In this document: positions 9,863 to 22,149 of the stretch, piece after piece | Position numbering within the stretch: the first letter of the stretch is position 1 | How the letters are laid out: each line of letters opens with the position of its first letter | NCBI GenBank assembly: GCA_009602735.1 | Contig: WELA01005617.1 | Coordinates: 1 to 64,000 of the forward strand | Length of the DNA: 64,000 nt | Direction: 5' to 3' | Origin: Mesotaenium endlicherianum | Taxonomy: Eukaryota; Streptophyta; Zygnematophyceae; Zygnematales; Mesotaeniaceae | The notes under the pieces: generated by a model | Told to the model about the DNA's origin: nothing | The model's input: only the letters and a program-made list of their open reading frames with translations | Database searches by the model: none | Program-made: the position numbers and the translations under genes

Positions 9863-11353
9863 TCAATTTTTCCTCTTTCTTGTTCTTGCAGGCTGCCTCC
9901 AAGGGGTCTTCTGCTGCTTCTTGATGGTGGCAGGCTGCCTCCCTGAAGTCTTCGGGCTTCTAGTAGAGAGACTTGGGGCTGGTCCAAGATGGGGGTTGGC
10001 GGCATGGAAGCGCTTCAACTTTCTCTGAACTTTGTCAAGGTAGTGCGCCGCCACCCAACTATTCTCCGAATCTGGATATCCTTTCCACTTGATCAAGTAT
10101 TGCTGCTGTCTCCTGAAATTTCTCATAGCCACTATGTCTTCCACTTCGTACTCCAAATGATCATCCACTATTGTTGGGGCTGGTGGGGTTGTCACACGTC
10201 CTGGGAACTTGTTGTCGGGTTGCACATATGGCTTGAAGAGGGAAGCGTGGAATACGGGGTCGATGTGCATAGTCTGGGGAAGTTCTAGCTTGAAAGCAAC
10301 GGGGTTGACTTGCTGGATAATCTTGAAGGGTCCCAAATACTTGGGAGAGAACTTGCTGCCGGCAGGCCTGTTGTTCAGGGAAATGTTCTTGGATGATAGT
10401 AACACGTTGTCACCCACTCTGTACGTAATTTCTCTTCTGGATCTGTTCGCCACTCTTGCTTGAGCATCTTGCGCGTGTTGTAGAGCTTTCTTCGCTGCTG
10501 TAAGGGCTGCTTCTAATGTCTCCATAAAATCTGTGGCTGCAGGTACTTCATCATGGCCAGCCGTGAAGCTCAGTGGCGTGGTCGGATGGAAGCCATAGTT
10601 GAGGAAGAATGGGGACTCTTGGGTAGAGGCCTGCGTAGTGTTGTTGTAGGCAAACTCGAGGGGGGTCAAGTACATGTCCCAGTCTTGCTCGAGGGTAGAC
10701 ACGTAGGCCTTTAGAGAGGTCTTTAGGGTACGATTCATACGCTCGGTTTGCCCATCTGATTGTGGGTGGTAGGCAGTAGACATATCCAGCGATGTACCCA
10801 AGTTCTTGAAGAGATTTTTCCAGAAATGGCTTGTGAATCTTGGATCTCTATCTGACACAATTCTTGATGGTAGTCCATGGAGTCGGAAGATGTTGTCAAA
10901 GATGAGTCTTGCAAGTTGTGGTGCTGTAGCCTTAGTCGTCGTGGGAATAAAATGAGCCATCTTGGTAAGTCTGTCCACCACCGTGAGTATTGCATTATGG
11001 CCTCGAGGTGTCACGGGCAAGTCCACGATAAGGTCCATTGAGATGTCCGTCCATTGTCTTTCGGGGATTGGTAGTGGTTGGAGGAGTCCTCCCGCCTTTT
11101 GCGATGATGGCTTGATTCTTTGGCATGTGTCACAGCTCCTGCAGTACTCCTTGACTTGCTTAGACATGCCTGGCCAACAATAGGTCCTAGCTAGAACGCC
11201 CGTGGTCCTTAGGATTCCAAAGTGTCCTCCAAGAGGGTTGTCGTGTGCTTCTCGTAGAAGCAAGAGCCGGAGGTCTATGTCATTAGGAACACATCTCTGG
11301 CCCGTATCTTGCCTCACCCAATAATTGCCTTCTTGCTTCTTGCATGGGTCCAA
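9863..11353 (-). pseudogene. A1 pol: integrase with chromodomain
   Basis: 496 residues: zinc-binding HHCC region (HFGILRTTGVLART ... CRSCDTCQRIKPS), integrase core (DISMDLIVDLP, VVDRLTKMAHFIPT, SDRDPRFTSHFW, YHPQSDGQTERMNRTLK) and GPF/IIQQV-type C-terminal part. The chromodomain near residues 405-450 reads EYEVEDIVAMR ... QYLIKWKGY. It would insert element DNA and read histone marks. The stretch runs on from the reverse-transcriptase region with one break or frame change between them. Confidence 0.9.
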
Positions 11354-13533
11354 GGTAAGGCTGCTTCTCCGTCCTTGTAGTAAGGGTCTCTTTCATAGGC
11401 GACTGAAAATCGAGCTTCCAGATCTGTCTTCAGGGATACCATCACTGCATTTAATTGCAGTCTTGAGAGGGGGTCAGCCGGGTTTGTCTTGCCGGGCTGG
11501 TACTGAATCGTGATGTTGTATTGTTGCAAGTATCCGCTCCATCTTGCTTGTCTCCTTGAGAGATACGGCTGCGTTTGGAGGTGCTTTAACGCCTCGTGGT
11601 CCGTGGTGACCAGTACTTTGCGTCCTTCAACGTAGCAGCGCCAAACCTTCAAGGCATGTACAATCGCCAATGCCTCTCGCTCCGTGGTTGTATAATTTTG
11701 CTCGGCTGGATTTAGCTTCCTTGACTCGTAGGCGATGGGCTGCAGTCCCTTGCCTTGGTCTTGAAGCAGGATTGCTCCTATTGCATAGGAAGATGCATCG
11801 GTGATGACGTGGAAGGGCCAATCTGGGTTTGGACTTGGGAGTGTGAGCACCGGGGATGTGGTCAATCTTCGCTTTAACTCTTGAAATGCCTCTTCCTCTT
11901 TCTCGGTCCATGTATATAGCCTGTCCTTCTTGAGTAGATCTGTCAGGGGGGCTGCTATGTGCGAGAAGCCTTGGATGAATTTTCTGTACCAATTGGCAAA
12001 TCCCAAGAATGACTGGAGTTCTTTCTTGGTCGTGGGGGTTGGCCATTCCTCCACCACCGTGGTCTTCTTGGGGTCTATCTTGATGCCATCAGCAGTCACG
12101 TGGAGACCTAGGAACTCCACTTCTTGTTTGGCAAACTCGCATTTTGACTCCTTCGCAAACAGCTTGTTTTGCTTCAATACTTCAAGGACTTCTTTCAAGT
12201 GTCTCGCATGCTCTTCAAGGGTCTTGCTGTAGATAAGGATGTCATCGATGAATACCACCACAAATCTGTCCAACATGGGCTGAAATATGGTGTTCATCAT
12301 AGTCATGAAAGTTGCTGGCGCGTTGGTGAGTCCAAATGGCAGGACCATGAACTCAAAATGTCCATATCTTGTCCTGAATGCCGTCTTCTCTATGTCCGGT
12401 TCTGCGATGCGAATCTGGTGGTAGCCGCTCCGTAAGTCAATCTTCGTGAAGTACTTGGCTCCAACCAGCCGGTCCATGAGCTCATCCATGCGCGGCAGCG
12501 GGTATCGATTCTTGATGGTGATCTTGTTGAGGGCGCGATAGTCCACACACATCCTCAAGGTACCATCTTTCTTCTTGACAAATAGCACCGGGGCTCCAAA
12601 TGGCGACTTGCTAGGTCGAATGAAGCCATGCTCCAGTAGCTCCTTGATTTGCTTCTTGACTTCGTCTAGCTCCGTGTATGACATTTTGAACGTAGGCCGA
12701 GAGATGGGCTTGCTTCCGGGCTCCAACTCTATCTTGTGGTCTACGAATCTTTTGGGGGGTAGGCCCTTGGGCAATTCCGGGGAGAACACTTCTTTGTAGT
12801 CCTCTAAGACTTCTTGTATCTCCTTGGGAACGGGGCTGCCTTCTTGACTCTCGATGTCTTTCTTGATGTCTTTTGGCGTGATCAAGGCCAAAAGAAGCTC
12901 GTGTCCCTTCCTCACAAGTCTCTTGAGTTGGAGGGCGGACAATAGTATCTCGTGTGCCGGCTTCTGGATGTCTTGGGTCTGGATATTCTGGATTGCGCGC
13001 AAAATACAGATTCTTGAAGTGATGTCATTCTTGATCTTGATAGTACCGGTCCTCCAATCAACTTGGGGGTTGTGCTTGGTCAACCAAGGCGTCCCTAGGA
13101 TGACGTCGTACTTGCCCAATTGCATGGGGGAGAACACTACTCTATCCTTGAAGGACTTGATAGAGAGTGCCAAGGGGTACGTCTTCTTGGAAGGGGTAGT
13201 ATAGGAGAATCCATCGGGCATCATAATCTCCTCGTCGTGGTCAAGAGTTCGCATAGTAATACCGTGCTTGGTGGCAAAATCTGCAGCAATGAAGTTGCCT
13301 TGAGCTCCGCTATCCACCAAGATGTGGACCTTCTCTCCTCCAAGGTAACCTCTCAAACTCATTGGGGCTGGAACGTCGTCTTCAACGGGGGTCTCCACCT
13401 CACTTGGCGTGTTGCCTTCTCGTGAAGTGGGTCTTGGGGTGGTAGGCTCCTGGCCTACCGGCGCTGTCCGTTTTTTGACAACTTTTTGGGGCATGAAAGT
13501 GCACGATGGCCCTTTTCCTTGCAATAAAAGCAT
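11314..13533 (-). CDS. A1 pol: protease, reverse transcriptase, RNase H
   Basis: 739 residues. It holds an aspartic protease ([14 protein letters not shown] near residue 75) and a reverse transcriptase with [28 protein letters not shown] and the catalytic FIDDILIYS. RNase H follows ([16 protein letters not shown], then [10 protein letters not shown]), ending at the start of the integrase linker. Its start overlaps the end of gag in another frame, a layout that Ty3/gypsy elements commonly bridge by frameshifting. Matches A2 (54737-56683) nearly base for base. Confidence 0.93.
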   Translation of the reverse strand: MLLLQGKGPSCTFMPQKVVKKRTAPVGQEPTTPRPTSREGNTPSEVETPVEDDVPAPMSLRGYLGGEKVHILVDSGAQGNFIAADFATKHGITMRTLDHDEEIMMPDGFSYTTPSKKTYPLALSIKSFKDRVVFSPMQLGKYDVILGTPWLTKHNPQVDWRTGTIKIKNDITSRICILRAIQNIQTQDIQKPAHEILLSALQLKRLVRKGHELLLALITPKDIKKDIESQEGSPVPKEIQEVLEDYKEVFSPELPKGLPPKRFVDHKIELEPGSKPISRPTFKMSYTELDEVKKQIKELLEHGFIRPSKSPFGAPVLFVKKKDGTLRMCVDYRALNKITIKNRYPLPRMDELMDRLVGAKYFTKIDLRSGYHQIRIAEPDIEKTAFRTRYGHFEFMVLPFGLTNAPATFMTMMNTIFQPMLDRFVVVFIDDILIYSKTLEEHARHLKEVLEVLKQNKLFAKESKCEFAKQEVEFLGLHVTADGIKIDPKKTTVVEEWPTPTTKKELQSFLGFANWYRKFIQGFSHIAAPLTDLLKKDRLYTWTEKEEEAFQELKRRLTTSPVLTLPSPNPDWPFHVITDASSYAIGAILLQDQGKGLQPIAYESRKLNPAEQNYTTTEREALAIVHALKVWRCYVEGRKVLVTTDHEALKHLQTQPYLSRRQARWSGYLQQYNITIQYQPGKTNPADPLSRLQLNAVMVSLKTDLEARFSVAYERDPYYKDGEAALPWTHARSKKAIIG

Positions 13534-14735
13534 AGTCCAGCCGTCATGAGAGCTTCTTTTTCAGCCGGGGAGAGTCTTGCTTTCACTCCTTGCTGGTTTC
13601 TTGCATCATAAGTGTCATTGGAGGGTCTTCCACTCTTCCGGGCAGCCGCGGGGTCCCTTTTAATAACTCCGATTTCCATGGGTGTGGGTCCAGATTCGGA
13701 TGTGGAAGGGGCTGCGTACACCCGCGTCGTCGGTACCCGTGAAGATGAAGGCACGGAGTGCTTGAAATCCAAGGTATCCACCTTTTGGGCCACTTCAATG
13801 ATCTTTGAGAAGTCCGTCAAGTCGCGTAACTCCACTTCCTTTGCCACCTTGGGTTTGAGGCCAAAGATGTAGCGGTCAATCTTCTCCTCGAGAGACATGT
13901 TGGGGATCTCAAGAGTGAGGGCGTGAAATCTGGATGTATACTCTTGAACGGACGTCGTTTGCTTGAGATGGTGGAGCTTTCCTCGGGCAATCTTCTCCGC
14001 ATTGATGGGCATGAATTGCTTCTTGAGGGCCTCACGAAAATCTGCCCATCTTGCATATGATGGTGGGGGCTCTTGGCCGAGCATGGGGTGCGCCATAGCT
14101 TGATATATAGCCGCTTGATAGTTACGCCACCATGATGTTGCTGCTCCTCTAAGTAAGGTAACGGCAAAGGGAACGTAGTCCTCCTCGGGTACTTCAAGGA
14201 ATGCGAGGTACGTCTCCACTTGGTAGAGCCATAAATTCAGGTTGGCACCTTTCCCGGGGTTGAAAGTGTCGGGTTTGCCGGGCTTGATGAGTTTCCTTGC
14301 TCTCGTTGGCTCTTGTGGAGGCGCTTGAGCCGGGGCTGGATTTTGAGCATTGCTCGCAATAGGGGCAACCATGGCAGCCATAGCTTCTCTTGACGCTTGC
14401 ACGGTTGCTTCATAGGTGGCCAAGCCCACTTGGTTGTGGACGGTCATTAGGAAGGCTGCCCACTCATTTGCGGGAACTCCTTGTGGTGGGGTCAACTTTG
14501 CTATAGCGGCTGCCACGGGATTTGACGGTGCTCCTCCTTGTGGTGCTTCTTGTTGTTGGAGATTTCCTTGAGTAGGCTCTCCCATCGACGCTGGAGGAGG
14601 GTGTGCTCCTCCTTGTGGTGCTTCTTGTTGTTGCAGATTTTCTTGAGTGGGCTCTCCCATCGGCGCTGGAGGAGGGTGTCTTGGAGAGGAAGGGCTTCCT
14701 TCGAAAGCTTGCTGTTGGTCTTGAGGATCGGCCAT
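13455..14735 (-). CDS. A1 gag polyprotein
   Basis: 426 residues: a Pro/Gln-rich N-terminus with two near-identical repeats ([10 protein letters not shown]...QQQEAPQGG), a retrotransposon capsid domain ([53 protein letters not shown]) and one CCHC zinc knuckle near the C-terminus ([14 protein letters not shown]). It forms the virus-like particle and packages element RNA. It appears intact. Confidence 0.93.
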   Translation of the reverse strand: MADPQDQQQAFEGSPSSPRHPPPAPMGEPTQENLQQQEAPQGGAHPPPASMGEPTQGNLQQQEAPQGGAPSNPVAAAIAKLTPPQGVPANEWAAFLMTVHNQVGLATYEATVQASREAMAAMVAPIASNAQNPAPAQAPPQEPTRARKLIKPGKPDTFNPGKGANLNLWLYQVETYLAFLEVPEEDYVPFAVTLLRGAATSWWRNYQAAIYQAMAHPMLGQEPPPSYARWADFREALKKQFMPINAEKIARGKLHHLKQTTSVQEYTSRFHALTLEIPNMSLEEKIDRYIFGLKPKVAKEVELRDLTDFSKIIEVAQKVDTLDFKHSVPSSSRVPTTRVYAAPSTSESGPTPMEIGVIKRDPAAARKSGRPSNDTYDARNQQGVKARLSPAEKEALMTAGLCFYCKEKGHRALSCPKKLSKNGQRR

Positions 14736-14772
14736 CTTCTTGTGCTACCAAAGTGCCTAGCTCCGATACCAC

Positions 14773-15275
14773 TGTAGTGAAACAGATAGATAAAGTACTT
14801 AGTAAAACAGAATACTTTATCTATTCAAGACAAGGATCTTTGAACACAAGTGGTAGCTTCTTGAAAGAGAGATGGCTTCTTGAAAGTTAATATATTTCTG
14901 GATTTTGGCAAGTACAAGAGTGATTCTGGAATGTCTTTCTATGTTCTAGCTCTTGTTTATATACTTGCTACATAAGTAATTTCTAGGAAGGTGTATGTTG
15001 ATGTGTTGGCACCCAACACATCCCAAAACTTGCCACCTCTTTCTAGAATAATGTACACATGTCCTTTTGACCTAAAAATGGCACATCTGACTTTTGCCAC
15101 ATGGAGTTCTTCTAGGTCTTTCCTCTAACTTCGAAAATGCCTTGGAAGGTTCAAAGGACATGAACCAAGTTACTAGAGTACCTATTCACACTTGACTCCA
15201 CACAATACTACTCCAAATATATTTGAAAACATTAAAATATATGCGAACTAATATATAATAACTCAAATCACTACA
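14773..15275 (-). repeat. 5' LTR of A1
   Basis: 503 bp. The primer binding site TGGTATCGGAGC (minus strand) lies one or two bases inside the internal region, close to the plant initiator-tRNA-Met sequence. Confidence 0.95.
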
Positions 15276-15378
15276 CCAGCAGACTTAATCTCAACTGAAG
15301 TTCAGCAGGATGAACTAATTTAATTATTACATTAAAATTAAATTTAAATTTATCTATCCAATATACTGATTCATTACA
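15276..15378 (+). repeat. Solo B LTR, right part
   Basis: Continues the LTR from 7966-8590 after the A1 insertion and its CCAGC duplication. It ends GATTCATTACA and is followed by the TSD AAGAC. Confidence 0.88.
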
Positions 15379-15383
15379 AAGAC

Positions 15384-16104
15384 TTAGTCGTACTTGCAAG
15401 TTTCCAAACAAAGTTGGCATGCGTAGATATTCGTCTACGTCGTAAGGTAGGCCATGCACTCCAAAGGAACTTTGGTCAAACAGCAAGTGCACAAATGTAC
15501 AAGGAGGCCTACAATGTGGCATTCATTCTTTTGCTTCCTCAACAAGGAATGTATGGCAGCTCTTTGCAGTCGGATGGAAAGCTAGGTTACTACTCATGAT
15601 ACTTAAAGTTGTATTCATAAGCTGTCACATATCTTAAGATAGCCCAGCATATTGCTAAAGTGAGTCATGACGCGGTAGATTGTTGGAGAGTTCCAGCAGG
15701 GCTTGGAGAAGCAAAAATATACCACGAAAAAAAAGCTACAAGATCTCACAGTTGTGGAAGGTTTGAAAGAGGAACTGAGTTGCAATTAAGCAGGGACCTT
15801 TGATGCGCATTAACTGACCAAATGAAAGCAGAAAGTTAGGATGCTTAATAAAATGTCCTGTGAATACATGGCTAAATTTACAAAAGATGCGGTAAAAATA
15901 GGACTTAAGGATGAACTGCATCAAGCGTTATTGGAGAAGTTGACTTAAGCGTATCGTCATGCCAAGCAACCATGGGATGAGATTGGAATGGCTGCATGTC
16001 TAGCTTCACCATGCAATTCAGATCCAGATGATCCAAGTGCAGGTGAAGGAGCATTAAGTGGAAGCCTCTGGGGAACAAGGTATGTCTCCCTCTTCACTTG
16101 TATT
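15384..16104 (+). other. Diverged repeat (copy 2) and unassigned DNA
   Basis: The first 250 bases pair with 7366-7600 (shared blocks in order). The rest, to about 16104, shows broken open stretches such as KQPWDEIGMAACLASP but no family I recognise. Confidence 0.35.
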
Positions 16105-17310
16105 CGATTTGAGCGCATTTTGTATGCTCTCGCTCATGCGTACGTTCTCACTTTGGCCGATCCAAACTTGACTTACGAGGTCGTTGTCGATGCGTCCGGT
16201 GTCGGAATAGGGGCTGTCCTGCTGCAGGCAGGCAATCCTATCGATTTCGATAGTCGAAAGCTAACACCTACCGAACAAAATTAATCAACAATAGAGCAGG
16301 AGCTTTGGGCATTTATATACGCTTTAAAAATTTGCCAATGCTATTTGGAAGGGTGGAAGGGTGGAAGGGTTAGACAGTGGTTACAGATCACTGCCCAAAT
16401 GCCTTCTTTCAAACTCAGTCAACGTTGTCAAGGCGGCAGACGAGATGGTCTGAGTTCTTACAACGATTTCGCTTTAACCGAGTGTATCGCCCTGGTCTAA
16501 GTTGAATTCCTCAGCGTGGCTTGCTGCTTGAGACTGTTGCGAGCGATAAAGAACAAAAGGGTCAGGTTTCAAGGGCGGCCACCCTTGATTCTGCTGTACC
16601 ACCCTAGACGTTTGCTGCAACCGTGCGTGGTGACGCGGGTGAGCCCTTTTTGGATAGCGTACATACTTTGGAATCACTTGACACGCATAAACTGTTTCAC
16701 AAGGACTATCTCAAAGATCCTTTTTTCCTAGATCGCCTGGGCACTGGCTTGAACGGTGTAATCGTAACGATGGACAATATGGACAAAGGAAACAACACTC
16801 AAATTGTACATTTGAGAACGGTTCTTGGTGGCACAATGGGTGCATTGTGGTCCCAGAAGGCCTAATAAGAAATGGGCTACTATTGGAAGCGCATGACTCT
16901 CCTTACTCGGGTCATTATGGTACTACCAAAACTAGTCAAGCGTTACATCGAGAGTACACGTGGCCGTCTCTCAAAGTTGATGTTACCGAGTACATCACCA
17001 ACTGTGCAACTTGTCAAAGGAATAAGCCAAGCAATTTGTTGACGACTTGGAAGTTGCCTTCATTGGAACTTGCGGGTGCCCCGTGGGAAAGCATTAGTCT
17101 CAACTTTGTCATGAAATTGCCTACCACCGAAAGGGAACATAATAGAGTGTTGACTATCGTGGATCGTTTCACTAAGATGGCGCACTTTGTGGCCACTAAA
17201 CCATCACTTGATGCAAAAGAGACTGCTCGTCTCTTTATTGATCACGTGTTCAAGTTACATGGGAATTGGGATGCCTAAAGAGATCATAATTGATTGTGAT
17301 AGTAGATACG
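16105..17310 (+). mobile_element. C-like Ty3/gypsy pol fragment
   Basis: Fossil fragment carrying RNase H (YEVVVDASGVGIGAVLLQ, then TVVTDHCP-like sequence), the integrase zinc-binding region (HYGTTKTSQALHREYTWP ... CATCQRNKPSN) and part of the integrase core (TIVDRFTKMAHFVATKPS). It is closely related to the element at 37846-40849. It is broken, with several breaks, and ends abruptly at about 17310. Confidence 0.85.
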
Positions 17311-18310
17311 ACGGGAAGGTCGAGGCGAATTGTTGTCCAAAAGGATGATCTCGATCCGTCAGCCGTAAGCCATGTCGATGGAAATTGAACACGAGTGACC
17401 ACGAGATCAGTTGTACCCACAAGAAGATATTTCAACTAAAATATCCTCAAACCACTTCAAAATTAAAATAAAAATGGAGAAACCGAGATCGGCTTTGATA
17501 CCAATGTAACGACTCTGCCTTTTGAGAAGATCTTTGCTCGGTATTCAAGGATTGTTTAATACTTAGTGGAAAGAAAATAACGATAACTTTGAAAATTGAC
17601 AATCCTCGAAATAGGAAAATTGAAAATTTAAGTAAAATATGTGCTTGTGAGAGTTGCAGTCACAATGACTCTTGCAAGTATATATACGTGCACAACGTGA
17701 GACACTGGAGAGCTTTGAGTCACCACCTAGGGCACTGGTTCATATTCAACAAAAACGGTCGAAAGAGGATAACCCGTTCGGCCAAATACTCAAAACGCAT
17801 CGTTTACCCGTTCAAAATTTTCTCAATGGTTTTGAAAAAACCGTTAACCGTCAAACGAGTGTTTCACGTTCACGCAACTTTTTGAAAAGTTGCGACTGCT
17901 CGCGAGGTCGCGTACACATTGGTTTGACATGAACCGCTAGTTTACTACTTCGCCATTCGGTTAGGTGTGAACGATTCAAGTGAAGGGTTTACGGGTCAAA
18001 TTCACATGGATGCAAAGCAACTTTGCGTATTTCGTTTCGTTTTTTTACTTTTACGACTTATCTCGGAATCGCGACACTTTGACCGAGAGGTCGCGGGTTC
18101 AATTTTGACCGGTGGCTCCTTTAGGCCACAATTGGTGAATTCTATCAGGTTAACGACTGTGGTTAACCAAAAATTATGACAGTTTATTATTCAAAATTAT
18201 GAGAGTCAAACTAAGTTAGTTAATCCACAATAAATCAATTTTTTTTGCCATAATTATCAAATTATTTTAATCACCTCATACTTTTGCGAAGTAATCAAAA
18301 AATATATCTC
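17311..18310 (-). mobile_element. C-like 5' LTR with a short internal stub
   Basis: From 17505 the sequence reads TGTAACGACTCTGCC and follows the reversed C LTR with much divergence to about 18310. Just inside it (17491-17503, minus strand) is TGGTATCAAAGCC, an initiator-Met-like primer site, which fixes it as a 5' LTR on the minus strand. The internal stub at 17311-17490 meets the opposite-strand pol fragment at about 17310. The left boundary is approximate. Confidence 0.7.
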
Positions 18311-19170
18311 TGTAAATGCGAACATGTACATATAGATATACATAGACAATTACTTGCGTGACGATGTTGCTTAACAAGCACAATGCATGTGCACATGCCT
18401 GGTAGTCTTGAACTCAGATAGTGAGGGACTGTTTTCCACCAATAATTCGTGCATGAGCATAATTAGACACACGACTTTACGTTTGCTTCTATTATTGCCT
18501 AGGCTTGCGTGTTAAATTTCATTACGGTGGCTTTGGACTTCATCTGCAATCTGCAGCAAAAGTGACTAAATTGGAGACAAGACTACGGTCAATAAGTAGT
18601 TTAGCATTCTGAAACTCAGCCTCACTTGGTCACTGCAATAATGTGTGCTTTGTTTGAGATTGAAAATATGCGTTCAGAAATGAATGACGTGAAAAAAATT
18701 AGCAAATGAAATTGTGACTCAATTCTAAACCAAGACAATTTGACTTCTCACAACAATCAAGACTACAATTGACTGGACATGTTACAACTCCAAGCCTAAT
18801 CTGACTTCAATTTAGAAATAAGAATTTAGTCAACATTGTAGAAACGACTTTGCACATGTTGGACCGATGCCAGAAGCTCCATCCTCTTTGGCGCGTGTCA
18901 TAAGGATCCATGCCAAGTCTGCCGGTGGGGACAGTGCATAGGGTGGGAACTCCCCTTGAAAACTCCCCTCGGATGAATTAGAGCTCAAAATTCAAAGAAT
19001 AAAAATAGCGACGTGAAATCAAAATCTGAGATTTAGTACAGTGAATACGGGCACTTTAATCAGATAAATATCTGTCATTAGCGACCTGAAATCAAACCTT
19101 GGATATTAGTGAAAGGATTTAAAACTTTAGGGACCAAAATTCAAAAATCAAAAAATAGCGCCAGTTTCCC
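18311..19170. other. Intergenic, nothing recognised
   Basis: AT-rich non-coding DNA. No ORF, RNA gene or repeat end was identified. Confidence 0.4.
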
Positions 19171-19508
19171 CCATGGGGTGCTAACTCTTTTGTCCAGGAG
19201 GGCATTCTTTGCGAAAAAAATCAAAGGATTTGCAATTGGCGAAAAAAATCAATATGTTGTGCATCTTGGTGGATTAAATCAAAATTCAAAGGTTTTTGCG
19301 GCATGTTCTCAAATTGTAGTCTTTCCTGCGGCAAATATCAAGCGGATTTTAAAAATACTTGCGAAAAAAATCAACCGTTCGGCGTCGCCTGCGGCGCTTT
19401 TTCAACCTTGCGAAAATCAATGAGACGAAGGAAGCGGCGGCTTCACTTGCAGACTTTGCGATTTTTTTCTATAATTCAGGAATCTTTGCGACAGTTAGCA
19501 CCCCATGG
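19171..19508. mobile_element. MITE-like element with 16-bp inverted ends
   Basis: CCATGGGGTGCTAACT (19171-19186) is exactly inverted at 19493-19508 (AGTTAGCACCCCATGG), enclosing 338 bp. The interior has recurring TTGCGAAAAAAATCAA blocks (near 19208, 19238 and 19360). There is no transposase. The terminal CCATGG is itself a palindrome, so the exact ends and TSD cannot be fixed, and the superfamily is open. Confidence 0.55.
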
Positions 19509-20075
19509 TTTCCCCCCCATGGGACAGTGAACTGCAGTGAACGTGCAAAGATGTCATTACGAAAATGAAATGGCACCGCCCATTTTTTGGTCACCGTCCG
19601 CCCATATGCGGCTCAGCCACGCCTAAAAGACGGTGGAAATGAGGCGCCACCATGGAACTTTTGGGCAAACGTCTGTCAGCGAGACCTGTCACGAGCGTCC
19701 CATTTGAGCCACACGCTCGACACGATGGCGCGCCAGCTTTGGCCCAGCCAATTTATTGGCAATTGCCATTTCGTGTGTGTGTTTTACAGAGTGCGAATTG
19801 GTGGCATGCCGTTTTTTGCATACAAATTGTTCGTTGACGTCATTTGACGTAGTTGCTCACAGTATGGGTTGGTTTGCAGGACAAAAAACGGGAGACACGA
19901 GACAGTTTTGGCGCGTATCGATGATGGGTGCAGAGCAGTCCAAAGCGTTTTGCTCAGATTTGCTGAGTTCTGCTCAGGTTCTGCTCCTACTTTTGCCTCA
20001 ATGCGGAACCGCCCTTAGTCTCCAGTCAAAATTGACGGTGAAGTCCCATTGTAGTCAACAAAGAGGAATTCTTTC
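19509..20075. other. Intergenic, upstream of the DUF2252 gene
   Basis: Several unrelated short open frames but no protein similarity recognised. It probably contains the upstream region of the gene that starts near 20348. No clear TATA box was seen. Confidence 0.35.
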
Positions 20076-20180
20076 TTAAAAGAGTATGACTTCAAGAGAG
20101 AAATGACATTGAACATTGAGATTGATGCATACATTTTCGATGTTCAACATTGCTTCTCTCAAACTTTTGAGTATAAGATC
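20076..20180. other. Imperfect long hairpin upstream of the DUF2252 gene
   Basis: The arm at 20076-20122 (ending GACATTGAACATTGA) pairs with 20138-20180 (TCGATGTTCAACATTGCTTC...). The inner 20 bp pair well and the outer part (TCTTAAAAGAGTAT against TTTTGAGTATAAGA) is weaker. It could be a foldback element or a small-RNA precursor. Confidence 0.35.
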
Positions 20181-20347
20181 ACTATCTTCAGTTTCCGGAC
20201 TAAAATCACAAGTGATTCCAAAGTCCAAAATCAATTTTCCGGAACCGAAAATCGCCGTGGATTTTTTAGAGTGTAAGAAGTACTGTTAGACCACCACTTG
20301 CCATTCAGCGAAGGTCCTTGCATCGTCAGCTCTGCTCTGTCGGAGCC

Positions 20348-22097
20348 ATGGCCCAGGCTGTGACGAAGGCAGCTATCTATGCCGTGCCCAAGCCTTCTGT
20401 ATGCGAAGACGGGAGTTTAAATGGCTGCAGTTCAGCCAATGCTAGCATTTTCTTTCAAGATGAACTGAATGTGCACAGAAAGGAGCAGAGTTTTCCAAGA
20501 ATCAGGGCGAAGAGGTTCAGACGCTTGAATATTACCGCACAAGCAAACAAAACCCAAGTAGAGCAGAACTTTAACGCTGTTCCAGTGAAACTTTTCAGAG
20601 GTATCAACCCCATGACAGAGGAGGGAGCTGGGCGGGATGAACCGGCCGAACTCCGGGAAGGGATGTCCGACGCGGACTTGCGGGCGGTAAGTCAGGAATC
20701 GCCTAGACGCTCCTTTCTTACTTATGATCAGTCAATAGCTAATGTATCAGATATTGACAAACTTTGCCCCAAATTCAGGAAGTGGACAGTGTGGCATAAG
20801 AAGAGGTATTCAGGTCGCACATTGATAGCCAGGTGTCACAATTTGACTGCCTGCGGCATCAATATTCTCGTCACTGTCATACATGATGGTGACTCTCGTG
20901 CGGTTTGCAGCAATAGTTGTTCTATTGTCTGTGACGTGACGTTGACTTGCACATCTGAGCCTGAGGATCTTTCCTGACAGCTTCAACTTACTCCATTGCG
21001 CAACCCAATGTATGACTACACGAGCAGCAGCTGCCGCCTACACAACGGCACGACATCGGACACAGATTGGCTGAAACCAAAATGCCTCAGTAGCCACACA
21101 TTGCGTTGGTCAGAGAAGGTCAGGTCTGGTCAGGGGTAGGTCAGCTTGCGTTAAGAGCAGGTCAGCTTGGATCAGAGTGGGTCTCCCAAGACACGTGTGT
21201 CAGGAACTTGCTGCAGATTAGGCCCAGTTTGTCCCAATGTTGGCCCTGGAAGGACATGCATGAATTCCTCGCAACAGGACTACTCTCACATCAGACATTT
21301 GCACTTGCGTTCTCCTTCATGCTTTCTACTCATATGTCCTAGTTCGATTTCAGTCTGCTTCTCACACACTGGAAAGGGGGAGGTTGGAGAGGTGCTTGGG
21401 GTGGTGCTGCTCCTCCTGCTGCTGCTGCTGCTGGTGGTGGTGGTGGTGCAGGGTGGGCGGTGGCCGACTCGCTGGTGCACCGGCTGGCGCCCTTCTGGGT
21501 GGGCGCGCGCGGCATGGAGTTCACGTGGGACTTTCTCCTGCAGGCCGTCGAGTCCAACGCTCAGCTGGTGCGCCCCGCAAACCCACGCCCGGCTCCTTCT
21601 GAGTCTGTGCCCTACAACACAGCTTTGACCCTACCCCTACTCTCTGTTCAAGTGGCACACCGCGACGTTCTACAGACTATAACGTCGAGCTACGGTCAAA
21701 CTCCTCTTTCCGCTTCTTGTGACTGAGTTACGAACCTAGCCTAAACCCAACCTGGTGCTGAGGTGGAGCCCACCTGCCTGGCTGTCAAAGCAAGCCCTCA
21801 AAGCAAAGTCAAATCTATGCCTGCGATTGCGCTGCCCCGTCGCTGAAGTCAGGCCCTGGTTCGCAGTGTCCAGTCAAGATTGTTCGTAGGCTGGCTCCCC
21901 ACCCTGAACCATGACCCCTATGTTTCCGTGTACTTCTGCCGGTGGTTTTCACTCTTGCTCTTAGAGAACCTTTCCCCACTCTTGCATACCCACGAGTGCA
22001 TATATTGCCATTGAGTAAGCTGACATGCAAAGACGACCAAGCGCAAGCGCCTTCGTCCCATACCTCACCCCGAGGAGTTGGTCCAGCCCTTTGCACC

Positions 22098-22149
<52 letters not shown>

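Larger units (their letters stand above)
8591..15275 (-). mobile_element. A-family Ty3/gypsy chromovirus, nearly whole (A1)
   Basis: 6685-bp element on the minus strand. It has 503-bp LTRs at both ends, an initiator-Met-type primer site (TGGTATCGGAGC on the minus strand, beside 14773), gag, then pol with protease, reverse transcriptase, RNase H, integrase and chromodomain. A G-rich polypurine tract (reverse of CACCCCCCCGATAG at 9096) adjoins the 3' LTR. The TSD is CCAGC (8586-8590 and 15276-15280). By eye the LTRs differ at about five positions in 503, so it is young. It looks almost whole, with perhaps one break in pol. Confidence 0.95.

Noticed and set aside
14464-14890. Ser/Arg-rich and Leu-rich open frames opposite gag of A1 and A2
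   Set aside because: They are antisense shadows of the Pro/Gln-rich gag repeats, identical in both copies because the element is.
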